This document shows, piece after piece, positions 12,368-23,072 of a DNA stretch of 64,000 nucleotides. The DNA lies in NCBI RefSeq assembly GCF_002994745.2, contig NC_037091.1, forward strand, positions 35,218,612 through 35,282,611, written 5' to 3'. The position numbers were made by a program, and so were the translations under genes. Position 1 is the first letter of the stretch. Every line of letters starts with the position of its first letter. The notes beneath the pieces are model-generated. The model had not been told where the DNA came from. It ran no database searches and was given only the letters and a program-made list of their open reading frames with translations. The stretch comes from Rosa chinensis (Eukaryota; Streptophyta; Magnoliopsida; Rosales; Rosaceae).

Positions 12368-12796
12368 TAAAATAAATACTAATGCTTCTTGGAATATTAC
12401 CTTTCTTACAGCTGAAGCCTTTACAATTTTGAAAAGGCTAAGTCTAGCCTCTTCCTTATCTTATAGCTCAATTAATATTGAATCTGACTCCCTTCACTTT
12501 GTTTCAGTTCTCTCAAATCCAAAGAAAGTAGTGGATTGGTCGACTTTTCTCATTATCAAGGCTGTACTGGCTTTGGTGTCCTTTTTTGAGGATGTTAGCT
12601 AGACTTGGTCCATCTGGCAAGTTACTCGGCAGCGATTTGTCATTTTGATTGAGTTTTCAACCCTCCTCCTAGTCTAGCTAGTATTCTCTTGTATGATGTT
12701 GGTCTATTTCCTCCTTAACCTATTTGGTTGCAGTATTGGTTCTTGTAATTGTTGTTTCTATAAAAGTTTCTCTAGCCTTCCTTGGAAAGAAAAAAC

Positions 12797-13331
12797 AATG
12801 CTCCCCACGCGGTAGACCTAGGTCCTTTCTACTCAACTATTGTGCTCGTCCGACGACTTCTCTCTCTAGCATAGGCTTTGGCCTCATTGAACTGTGGTGA
12901 GAGCGACCATACGAGTCTTTTGGTTAGGAATGGTGTGGACGACTGAGTTTTTGGGGCCATCAAGTGGCGGCACTAGATGAGGTAGATCTCTTATCATGGA
13001 TCTGATTTTGAGGGTTGGAGAGAGGATAGTGGCAGATGCACAAGGTGGTTATTGTTGAGGTGTTGCTTACGTAAGCTGAGTCACAGATTGAGAACGATTT
13101 TGCAGATCACGGGTGACCTAAATTTGGTTAATAGGGATTAATTGGTTTGTACTAGAATGGGTTGACATCAACTTGTATGGGTGGGTTGGTGGCTAGGGTG
13201 CAACAACTACAGTGAGGTGGCAGGGATGGTAATGCCAGTGGTGGAGGAGCGCGATGAAATCAAATCTTTTGCGAGTTGACTTCCTCCTTGTTTGGTCCCG
13301 ATCTTGGGTCTGGGCTTGTCTTTAGGCCCTC
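12797..13331. other. Unassigned GC-rich interspersed sequence
   Basis: There is no convincing ORF. The sequence resembles in style the GC-rich retroposon at 9013-10130. It continues after the Harbinger-type element, from 14099 to about 14450, so that element seems to have landed inside it. Its nature is unresolved. Confidence 0.3.
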
Positions 13332-13334
13332 TTA

Positions 13335-14095
13335 GAGCAAGTTCACCCGTAGTCAAGAAATGTCAAGGTCGAAAAGTCAAGTCGTCGACCAGTCAAGTAA
13401 CTGTTCACTGCCACTAGACATGGGTTTTCACCCTTTTTTTTTTCTTGACCAGTCAAGACTGTTCATTATTTTTATTTTTTCACTGTTCATTGAATTTTTT
13501 ACAATTTTATTTTACTTTTTCAATATTAAAAAAAGCCTATAAATAGGCATGGGATCAGATGGACGATCCAGAAAGCTCGAGAGAGAGAGAGAGAGAGAGA
13601 AGCCCGAACGTTCACCAGCAAGCTCTGCAATTTCCGGCAACTCCGGCCACCGATTGGGCCGCATGTGGTATGGAACTCACTCCTCTCATCGTGCTCTATA
13701 CTCTAGTATAATTAGATTTTCGATTTGATCTAGTTTTGACAATTTGGTTTCTGGGTTCATCTCGGTTCCGTCGTTGTCTTTGACGCCGGCAGCTTTCCGG
13801 CACCTCTGGGCTTGGCTTCCAGCATCTCATCCTCCACTTTCTTCCTTCAGCATGTCACCTTCTCCAGTTGTGTAGACGACGTCACCCACATTTGGGGCTG
13901 GGCCGAGCTGGCAGAGGGCTTGGCTGGTCAAGGAAAATGTCATAGAGTTGGCTTTTTTCTTGGCTTCGGTCAAGAAATGTCATCCTTTGGCTGGTTAAGA
14001 AGCAACCGGTGGAAACTGAATTTTTCCCTCTTTGGTCACCACCTCAGCTTTTCCTAGCTGGTGACCGGTAAAAAAAAAAACCGGTGGACTTGCTC
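13335..14095. mobile_element. PIF/Harbinger-type non-autonomous element
   Basis: The element is 761 bp with short terminal inverted repeats GAGCAAGTTCACC / GAGCAAGTCCACC. It is flanked by the 3-bp duplication TTA (13332-13334 and 14096-14098), as in PIF/Harbinger transposons. The interior has repeated words such as GTCAAGAAATGTCA (near 13353 and 13968), a (GA)12 run at about 13578 and an AT-rich left part. No transposase is present. Confidence 0.75.
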
Positions 14096-14451
14096 TTAGG
14101 CTGTTGGATTTCCTAGTGTTCTACTCTATTTTTTTCTTAGTTGTTTGTTCTAGTTAGTTGCTACTATTAAGTCTCTAAATTTCTTGGTAGCTAGGACTGA
14201 TTGTTTTACTTTTACTTTTACTTTCTTTTTTCTAAACAGCGATGATGATTCCTCTTTCTCAGGTGGTGATAGGCTAGAGGGGGGTTACTTTGTTTATCGT
14301 TGGATACTTGGATTTGCTATTTTTGTTTCAACAAAATTTAGTGAATAGTGGATTGAGCTTTTTTTTTTTTAGTATGATCGTGTTCGGCTTCTCCCCACTT
14401 AGTTGTTTTGTGCACTTGGGCTCTAGGAGTTGAAGTGTAAGGTTACTTTTT

Positions 14452-16140
14452 AGGGGCTTATTTCTTGTTCGCGGTTGGTGAGTAGTTCGAAACTTCAGAT
14501 TTTAAATGTTAGCTATTGTCAGAACTTAAAGATACTCCCCTCATGTATTGTGATTTTCAAGAAGCTAAGGTGGCGTTCGGTAACGTTTTCAAGTCATCTT
14601 TTTCATTGTATAAAATGAAAATGGCTTGAAAATGTGTTCGTTAGTTTGTTTTCAAAAATGTAGAAAATAAAAATTGAAAATGATTTTTTTATTTTACTCG
14701 TAAAACATGAAAACGACAAATAGACGTTTTCACCTTTTCATTCTCATATTTTAGAAAACACGGATATATATTTTCCAAAACAAAGAAAAAAAAGAACGTG
14801 CTCTCTTCCATATTCTCTCGTCGCTCTCTTCTTCTCAGGTCTCTCTCTCATCTCTAGTCGCCATCTTCTCTCGTTGCTCTCTTCTTCCATCACCAATAGT
14901 CTTCATCAAAAATCCTTTTATATTAATTACTTGTGATGTTTTTATTTTTTTTATATTTTTATATATACATGCAAAGAACGAAAATTGAGTTCTACACTAA
15001 ATATTGAAAATTGAGATTTTAAAAATACTACAACTGAATATATTTTCATTGTTTTTTGTATTTTCATACGGTAGTACCGGACACGTTTTTGCTGTTCTCA
15101 TTTTTGAAAATTGTCTTTGGAATAAACTATTGGACACTTTTCGAATCTCAAAAATCAAATCTTGTTTTCTCGTTTTCATTTTCAAATTCCGTTTTTGAAA
15201 AATCATTTTTAAAAATATTACCGAACAGGCCCTAAGGGTCTTAGACGTAAGTCATTGTGGGTCACTCAAATATCTACCTAAAGGTCTAGGAAGACCCTCA
15301 AATCCTAAAAAGATACAACACAAACATTCGAACAGAAATTTTAAAAAATAACCGCCAAGTTTGGGTTTTGAAGTTGATTTTTAACCTTGTTTTCCAAAAT
15401 CATTAAAAAATAACCATATCAAAATGTCATAATTATGCCTTAACAAATTCATAATCATTTCATCTTTTTCTTTTTTTAGGGCTTATTTCTAGTTGGCGAG
15501 TAGTTTGAGACTTAAAATACTCCCCTCATATATTGTGATTTTCAAGAAGTTAAGGATCTTAGATGTAAGTTATTGTTAGTCACTCAAATATCTACCTAAA
15601 TTCCTGGGAAGACCCTCAAATCCTAAAAAGATATAACCAAATATTCGAAGAGAAATTTTGAAAAATTACCGCCAAGTTTGGGTATTGAAGTTGCTTTTTA
15701 ACCTTGTTTTCTAAAATCATAAAAAAAAAAAAAAATCAAAATGTCTTAATTATCCCTTAATGAATTCATAATCATTTCATCTTGAACATTTCATCTTTTT
15801 TTTTTAGGGGCTTATTTCTAGTTCATGGTTGGCGAGTAGTTCAAGATTTCAGATTTTGGATGTTAGCTATTGTCAAAACATAAAGATACTACCCTCATAT
15901 ATTGTAATTTTCAAGAACTAAGGGTCTTAGATGTGTGGTCACTCAAATATCTATCTAAATTCTTGAGAAGACCCTCAAATCCTAAAAAGATATGACCAAA
16001 CATTCGAAGAGAAATTTTGAAAAATGGCCGCCAAGTTTGGGTATTGAGGTTAATTTTTAACCTTGTTTTCCAAAATCATTAAAAAATAACCATATTAAAA
16101 TGTCTTAATTATCCCTTAATAATTTCATAATCACTCCATA
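14452..16140. repeat. Three-unit tandem array, about 340 bp per unit
   Basis: Units start with a GGGCTTATTTCT-like word near 14455, 15478 and 15806. Each contains GATTTTCAAGAA, ACCCTCAAATCCTAAAAAG, GCCAAGTTTGGGT and AACCTTGTTTTC. The first unit is split by a 661-bp MITE. No coding potential is seen. Confidence 0.85.
14571..15231. mobile_element. MITE inserted in repeat unit 1
   Basis: Inverted ends TGGCGTTCGGTAA and, read inward from the right, GGCCTGTTCGGTAA. CTAAGG stands on both sides (14565-14570 and 15232-15237). Units 2 and 3 of the surrounding array preserve the uninterrupted site (for example ACTAAGGGTCTTAG near 15917), confirming an insertion. The superfamily is not certain because the duplication length is ambiguous (5-6 bp). 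Confidence 0.7.
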
Positions 16141-16296
16141 TTTTTTGAACAAAGAACAAAGAAAACATGGCATTTTGGAGATGTAGCCATCAAGTACGCA
16201 AGTAAGAAAAGGGTCTTCAATCTCATGTATCCTCTCAGTAGACACAAACACAATAACAAAAGAAATAACATTCCTGGATTAATGGTTTTCAGCCAC

Positions 16297-16578
16297 TCAC
16301 CACTTGGAACCTTTTCTTCCCCTGCATTTGTGCGAGGCTAATTCCGACTTGCTGGGGAAACCAAGCTGACACGCTGAGCTCACACACTTGAACCTGAGAT
16401 GTGTATGAATCCTCTGATGGAGAAGAAGGGCTTCAAGTGTGTCAAAGGCCTGTTTGGCACAATGAGCACACTTGAAGACATGCCAATCATCATAGTGTTT
16501 CTTCCTTGATTCTTCAGTTCTGAAAGTGCAGGAATAATTGGAGCAGGTAAACTCTTCCATTTTGATTTCAAGATCCAT
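16297..16578 (-). CDS. Small C2H2 zinc-finger protein (93 residues)
   Basis: A single ORF with three Cys/His modules. Finger 1 is C-x4-C ... H-x4-H (CSNYSC to HYDDWH, residues 12-33). Finger 2 is CAHC ... HQRIH (about 37-58). Module 3 is CVSSAC ... SHKC (about 65-84), ending in the basic tail RGRKGSKW. The spacing and short linkers suggest nucleic-acid binding. It lacks the plant QALGGH motif and I do not recognise the family. It may be a real small gene or an old fragment; no intron is evident. Confidence 0.5.
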   Translation of the reverse strand: MDLEIKMEEFTCSNYSCTFRTEESRKKHYDDWHVFKCAHCAKQAFDTLEALLLHQRIHTHLRFKCVSSACQLGFPSKSELASHKCRGRKGSKW

Positions 16579-16619
16579 TGCAAAACCCAGAGGCTCCTTG
16601 TAGCAGTTCTCCGGAGGCT

Positions 16620-18165
16620 CCTCGTAGCAGTTCTTGAGAGGCTCTTCTTATAAGCACTCCATCTTTAACATTTCATTTTTTTTTCCCTTTAAGCTTATCT
16701 TTCTATTTCTTATGTTATTTTTCATTTTCATATACTCCCTGTACAATTTCTTATTAGACAATTTTGAGGTTGAGATTTATATCAAGCTGGAAAGTACCGA
16801 CTTGATTTCTTCAACATGACATGTTCTAAGCGTGTTTCTAAGTGAAACATGCTAGAATAAGAAGTTGGAGCATTTCTATAAAATGATAGAAAATGAGTAC
16901 GAGCAGAGTCTTTTTTTTTTCTTTTCCATTACAAGCTTTTTACTATTCTATTTTTGTAATGGAAGCAACAAGTTATTTACTATAGTAATCTTTTCTAATT
17001 TCAGGACTGGGTTTGAGAAGCTTGCTTTGCATCCGTTTGTGAAAAATAGTGAGGGTCATCTCTTGTTTCCTATTAAGTGTATAATATTACTTGACGCTTG
17101 CGATCAGTTTCTAAAGACTCAAGCAAAACTGGCAAAGGCTACGATGGAAGAAAAAGTAGATTTAGAGTTGTATGAGCAATTTAGATTTTGGAAGTCTAAA
17201 TTCAATCACCGGTTCCGATTGCATTATAGCAGCTCAAAATGATATCCACATATAGCTGAATTTGGGCAATGGACAAGCTTCCTCAGAGAGCATGTAAATT
17301 TCTTTTTCCTACATTCATCCGCTCAAAAATTTATTTGCTTGGATGATGGGAGTGGGAAGTTGAGAGTATAACAACAGCAGTAGAAAGATAAGCCAAAGCA
17401 ACCACCTCTCGACGGCAATGGAGCTGAAGCCAGAGATTGTGTTGACATACTTCTTTATCGTTAGCTGCGGTTTACAATGAGGTTATTGAGTCTTATGCAA
17501 CCCCATCTGAGTTTATCATGTTGGCCAAACTCAGACATTCCTGTGGACCGCAATCCAACTGGACCCCGTGGTCGTCCTCAGTGTCCGAGTCAGTTTTGGA
17601 AACCACTCTACGGCTATGGAGCTAAAGAAGTAGATTTCGGTTGCTTACTTCTTCCTCATCACCCCCACCCAATAATCACCGCCACATCATAACAAGATAT
17701 GAGAAAAGCAGATTCGTTGTTAGTTTACAAGCCCCTGCAAGTTCTTGAGACTTATACAACCCCTCATGAGATTATCACGCCAGCCGAACCCAACCCGTCC
17801 CCACGGACTGCAATTTAACTGGACCCTATTGTCATCCCCAATGTGGTGCCACCATCGTTCAGATCACTACCCACGAACAAGAGAAAATTGTCGTTCAAGC
17901 TTAGCGGGATGACAATCATTTTGCGGCAGAGTTTAACTGCAATTATAGTAAAGCTAACCGAATTGGTAGTTAGCGAGGTAGAACTAATTTGAAATCGCAA
18001 TCTTATAGGTACTTCCATTATCAGACCGGCAATATTGGCCGGGGTTCGGCTCTCAAACATTTTGACATCACTATTTTCTTGTTCGGTTTGTCATGTTGCC
18101 CAACCAGTTTGGTTCCGGTGCTTGCATTTTAAAATTTTTGGGAACTGAAGTACATGTGTTGTTTT
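16620..18165. other. Intergenic, no supported gene
   Basis: AT-rich spacer. A plus-strand reading frame at 16865-17242 includes GFEKLALHPFVKN and a basic end, but half of it is low-complexity phenylalanine and I recognise no family. No RNA gene is seen. Confidence 0.4.
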
Positions 18166-18166
18166 G

Positions 18167-18345
18167 GAATTAGTCCTTTGACTGAGCTTATTTCATAAAA
18201 TAAGCTAGGCCACATGAGATTAACTCTCTCATCCCATCTCAAACTTATCATGCGTTTGTAATTAGTCCTTTGACTGAGCTTATTTCTCTAAAATAAGCTA
18301 GGCCACAGGAGATTAACTCTCTCATCCCATCTCAAATTCATCTTC
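18167..18345. repeat. Two-unit tandem repeat
   Basis: Units of about 93 bp both contain TAGTCCTTTGACTGAGC and TTAACTCTCTCATCCCATC (about 18168 and 18261). Confidence 0.8.
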
Positions 18346-18438
18346 ATACCCAGAAATCACGATCAATTCTTTATCCCCAAATTAAACCTTCAAACCCATC
18401 TAAGTTTCCCTCACTTATACGATCCCTCACCTATCTCA

Positions 18439-18439
<1 letters not shown>

Positions 18440-18524
<85 letters not shown>
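18440..18524. repeat. (TC)n microsatellite, about 42 units
   Basis: A perfect TC run followed by CCCTCCCTCC and a C stretch. It produces a false Arg-Glu repeat ORF on the minus strand. Confidence 0.97.
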
Positions 18525-18528
<4 letters not shown>

Positions 18529-18529
18529 C

Positions 18530-19149
18530 CTCCCCCCCCCCTGACTCTTCCTCTCTATCATCGCCCTCTCCTACGATGTCGTATTGATGCCTTCGAGATA
18601 TAGACAACGCCGCTGCCGCCGACTCATCTCCATCGTCGATTGACTCGATTCTTGGCCTCTTAGAGACGCGAATACTAGAAAATGGCGACAACTGAACCGA
18701 TTGAACTCAATTTGGTTCTGGGAATTTTTACCTCAAACCCGAACCGATTTCCTAACAGTAGTTTCGGTGACGGTTCCTTGCAATTTTAACAGGATCCGAA
18801 CTAATCCTAGGCCTATTTGTTTTCATTTTAGTGTTCGGTTTGTTGAAGGAAATGAAACTAGATTATACTAATATTTCATTTTATCATCATATATTAAAAT
18901 ATATTGCTACACAAATCATAAACATTCCAAATAAAATTGTCAATAAGGTTATAAATATATTTTTATTATGTAATTAATGCACATTTAATGTTGGGAAAGT
19001 GGAATGGAAAATGAATCATTTGGAGGATGAAGATTCACTTTCCCCCATATTTTCCCTTCTTAAAGGAAAGTTGTTGCTTTCCTTGTGCACACCAACATAG
19101 AAAACAAATAAATTTCATTTCCCAAGCCCTCAATTCCATAAACCAAACA
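18530..19149. other. Intergenic, possible MITE at 18835-19149
   Basis: No gene. The interval from about 18835 to 19149 has weakly matching ends (GTTCGGTTTGTTG at left; TTGTTTGGTTTATGG read inward from the right) and could be an old MITE. Its right edge coincides with the start of the duplicated MACPF block. Confidence 0.35.
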
Positions 19150-19269
19150 AGGCATTAGAGTATGTAATGCTATCTATAGTTGTACATCTTCATATGATAA
19201 GGTTCCACCGTATTGTGCAAATGAGAAAAGATAGTTGTTGAGTTTTTACAATTTAAAAAAAAAAAAAAA

Positions 19270-19793
19270 GGTGTTATTATTGACACACTATTTTTCTCTA
19301 TTCACACACTCCATATATATATTTTTAATTACTTTAATTCAAACTTTTTTTTACAAATTACCTTAATTAGCCTCCCTTGCCATTATATGTGTGTGTGTGT
19401 GTGTGTATTCTAATGAGGGATCCGACATTTTCTAGGGATATGACATTAGACAAACTTTTCAATCATATTTTCACATCTCAACCGTTCAGTTTTTAGGTCA
19501 TAAGTATAGATCACTTCTGCAAATTTTCAGCCAATTTGATGATCGTTAAGGCATCCAAAACTACAATTTACCATTATAAACACGATCGGTTCCGGTTCGA
19601 CAGATTCGGTCCGTTCGTGTAAATTGCAGTTTTGGATGCTTTAATGTTCACCAATTTGGCTGAAAATTTGCAGAAGTGATCTACACATTAGGACCTAAAA
19701 AATAAACAGTTGAGATGCCGAAATATAATCGAAAAGTTTGTCTAATGTCTATCCCTATAAAAGACCCAAAAATGGATCCCTTAGTGGAAGGGC

Positions 19794-19850
<57 letters not shown>

Positions 19851-20280
19851 TTTTTCCCTTTATTCGGCAAGTCAATCATCTGACGCAACCTGCGGAGTTT
19901 CCAGGTGGGGATAGTCTCTCAACCATGTGTCGCCTTGCTAGCCACCTCAAACCTCAATACCTGTATAAGAAAAACCAAAAGGCCAAAACCAGCAAGCAAA
20001 GCCACATAAACAAAGTTTGGAAATTTCAATCGGGTGGTGACTCAATGATGGATCCTCCTCTGGTTAAAATCTAACCCTAAGGGAGGTTAATTAGAAAAAA
20101 GAAACAAATTTTATGAATTTCAATTGGATGATTGATTTGTCAAATAGAAAAAAGAGAAAAGAAAAGGAGACATAATTGCAAGGGAGGGTAATTTGTAGTT
20201 AAAAAAAAAAATTGATTCAAAGAAATAGAAAAGTAGAAGGCGTGTGTGAATAGAGAAAAAGAGTGTCAATAACACCACCC
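19270..20280. mobile_element. Non-autonomous DNA transposon with about 40-bp terminal inverted repeats
   Basis: The left end reads GGTGTTATTATTGACACAC, then TTTTTCTCTATTCACACAC. The right end, read inward, has GGTGTTATTGACACTC, then TTTTTCTCTATTCACACAC. The flanks are poly(A), so the target duplication cannot be read. The site corresponds to the region just outside exon 2 in the other copy, where nothing is inserted. A second foldback element is nested inside. The superfamily is unresolved. Confidence 0.75.
19405..19795. mobile_element. Foldback MITE (near-palindrome), nested
   Basis: Two arms of about 180 bp are inverted copies. Shared words are ACATTAGACAAACTTTTC, AGATCACTTCTGCAAATTTT and GCATCCAAAACT. 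The loop is only tens of bases. A (GT)n run abuts the left arm and an (AT)n run of about 44 bp abuts the right arm (19799-19842). The RNA or single strand would form a long hairpin. Confidence 0.8.
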
Positions 20281-20293
20281 AAAAAAAAAAAAT

Positions 20294-22745
20294 TACCTAG
20301 ACAATACAGCTGGATCCCAACGAGATGAAACAGATTTGCGCACTTTGTCTCGCAAAATTAATGGAGTTGTTGTTGTACAAAATGTACAATGAAATGAAGA
20401 AACCATCAACAAAAAGATATTATGTTTCTGCAGCATCTTGAAGCCAGTCTCCAGTTAACTCAAAAATGGAATTCAGATATCCTGAAGGAATTTTCCCTTG
20501 AACTGAAGATTTCTGACTACAGTGGGCTCAGATATCTGCAGGATCATATTGTAACAAAAACTACAATGAAACAATTATAAAGCTTAACATGCATTATGAA
20601 ACCAATAACATATGCTAGAATGTTTCATGTAACAATGCCAACCATAGAGAAATTAAGAAAGGAGAGAACAAGAAGAGAAAGGAAACTGCTTATGAGAGGA
20701 GCAATAGACATAAGAACTAGTACATTACATACACTGCCATGCCATTGCTATAGGCAACCTATAGTTGTTTTAAAATGACACACTCACTGGAGACAAATGT
20801 ATATAACACAGTCTTCACCAAATTTGAATTACAAATTTCCAATAAAAGGGGGGGGGGACAGAGGATTAAAGGTTGAGTTGCAGACAATAGCCCCCATAAT
20901 ATGGTACACAATTTACTCATTATACTTGATACTGTTCCTGGTAATCTAACTTGTAAAGGGTTCTTAGAATCACAATAGACCCAGTTTTCCATTTTCTTTA
21001 TCACCATTCTCATTCATGTTAAGTCCTGCATTACCAAATTAGTGATCCACATATCAAGATACCTGCATGTCTTTGCCAAAACTGGATGAATGTTAAAACA
21101 ACAATGACAGATGTCAGTAATCATGTGGGATGCAACCAAATGCAAAGAATTTAAGATGACTTTCAAGAATTAAATGTCAATTAATCATCTAGGATCACCC
21201 CGCTAATTGTCTCAAAAATTGTATTTTTCATTTTTGCTTGTTGTTTCATAGCATGTTATGTTGGACAATAATATGCTCCAAGTCTTTTAGAAAGTATTGT
21301 CAACCATGAGTGAGCTTGGACGAATGAAACTAAACTCAGATATATTTTGCAGATGCTAGGCACCTAGTGGTTGTTCAGTAGCCTTTATAGAACATTTTGC
21401 ATCCAATGAAATATAAAATAAAAACTGCAGAATTCTAGGCATGCACACCAAGATCAACTGAGAAGAGAGACAGAGGACTTTATAAGCTCCCTATGCACCG
21501 CTTTATTTTCCCATTGTGGGGAAACATTCCATACTCTCACACCAATCTCACGTTTGTGGGTGACTCCAGCCAAACAATTCTACAACTTTAATGTGGGTGA
21601 TTTGAAGAACATAGCCTAGCACGTGAATTACCTGTTCTGATGCAATGTAAAAAAGAGGCATCTACCCAAAACCCATTGTAAATGAGTGGAGAAACCCAAG
21701 AAACTTGTCAGCTCTTATGCAAGGCTTCATTTTCTTAATGTGGGATACACTCCAAGCTTTCACAAAATATCAGATCAGTATGCCAAGATTTTCAACCCTG
21801 AAGTTCATGACTCTAGCTATCCAACTTCAAATACTTCACTATATCTTACAATAAAATTAGAGGTGTTTCTGAAAGTTCTTGTGTAATGCCGTAGAAAGTG
21901 ATGGTATACAACACGGTTGGTTGGGGACTCGATGCCCAGACTATAAGTTTCATCACTGCAAATAGGAGTCTTTTGTAGATCATTAAGTACAAATATTGAT
22001 TTCTAGTCGAGTATACAAGGACTTACTTTAGGTCATTTAATCAAGGTTATGTCCATCATCTTAAATCTTAATAATCATTAAGTTTAGCTGGCTGACTGGG
22101 CAATTAGTCTAGCCTTTGGGTTAACTCCTTAGACCGTACATCAAGCTCGTTTGACTATGTTATTGATCCCTAGTTCCTACTGGTCTTTCTTAACTCCAGT
22201 AAACAAGAAAGCGAACAAGCTCACAGTGGATTTCACGAAGTAATAACATTCAACTTGATGCACTTGATAAATTATAGAAGTCAAGGTAAAAGTTTTTCGG
22301 GCACCATAGTTTAATATTCATTGCAGACAGCAAACATAACGGAAGCAGTAGCACAACAGCCATGGAATTTGCATTGTACAATGGATGAAACTCTCCTGAC
22401 AAAACAATGCTACACAAAGAAAGAAAGAAAGACTGAAGAGCTACCTGATGAATTCGAGAACATCGGGTTGAAGCGGATTTAATCCCCTTTTGGCAATGAA
22501 TATCCTCAGGAACTCTCACCAGCCACCACGTCCAGTAGGAATGAAAATGTCCCCCTTACTAGCCTCGTTTAGAACCACCAACTTTTCATTAGTCCCATCA
22601 TATCCTTTGGAAAACTTCGATCTGAAATCACTGCTCAAATCAAAACCTTGACCAACAGCCTCCAAAGCCATCACCTCAACGGGCTTCTTGGTAGCCTCCT
22701 CCATCCTTATCCATCCCTCTGATTCAACTTGTCTCCAAACCAATC
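20294..22745 (-). pseudogene. MACPF gene second copy, broken, exons 1 and 2 only
   Basis: Exon 1 remnant at about 22445-22743 has family blocks (EVMALEAVGQGFDLSSDFR, KLVVLNEASKGDIFIP) but shifts frame and meets TGA just after the GRGGW segment. Its start codon position differs from the intact gene. Exon 2 remnant at about 20297-20535 is frameshifted near its start. It also has a TAA where the intact gene has the lysine codon of ETKYLAF. Exons 3-7 are absent. No full product is possible. Confidence 0.9.
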
Positions 22746-23072
22746 ACAAGAGACTATGCCAATCCATTTGCTCAAAGCAGCCTAAATATCTTCTCTTGAG
22801 TCTAGAAGAAGTGGGAAAGCTTTGAAAAGGGTCATCTGTGTGCTTGAATAGAAGAGCTCTCTAAGAATGAATCAATCAATAAGTTTATATGTGCATCAGC
22901 AATCAATCACCTTTTGAAAAGATCAACTAACTATTCTCTGATTGTACAGTTTCTATTACTACTAGAAATCTGGATCATGATACTTTCTTGACCAAATTGA
23001 TTGAAATTCCATCCTCAAAAGCTATTCTTATTTAAGTGTTAGCTAAATGCAGTGAACTATCTTTCTTCTACT

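Larger units (their letters stand above)
10985..12796 (+). mobile_element. LINE relic (RNase H end), split by a MULE
   Basis: Plus-strand sequence reads WKPPCVGCFKI, is interrupted by the MULE at 11056-12367, then resumes in the same frame as NTNASWN, then AEAFTIL and SINIESDSLHF. This is the start and middle of a plant LINE RNase H domain, with the central GG-V-R-D block deleted. The relic ends in a purine-rich tail near 12796. The 5' end at about 10985 is only approximate. Confidence 0.65.
19150..22866. repeat. Duplicated block, paralogous to 4212-8322
   Basis: Direct-orientation copy of the interval from MACPF intron 2 through exons 2 and 1 to about 120 bp upstream of the start codon. Shared landmarks, in order, are ATCTATAGTTGTA, exon 2, CATATGCTA, GAGTGAGCTTGGACGA-type words, exon 1 and GAGTCTAGAAGAAGTGGGAAA. 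It differs by a 1-kb insertion (19270-20280), lacks the TRIM and both intron-1 tandem duplications, and lacks exons 3-7. Confidence 0.9.

Noticed and set aside
16865..17242. 125-residue plus-strand ORF
   Set aside because: Half is low-complexity Phe/Ser; no recognisable motif, no splice partners found.
18431..18691. 86-residue ORF ending in Arg-Glu repeats
   Set aside because: Produced by the TC microsatellite.
19681..20074. ORFs with long Ile-Tyr repeats
   Set aside because: Produced by the AT microsatellite beside the foldback element.
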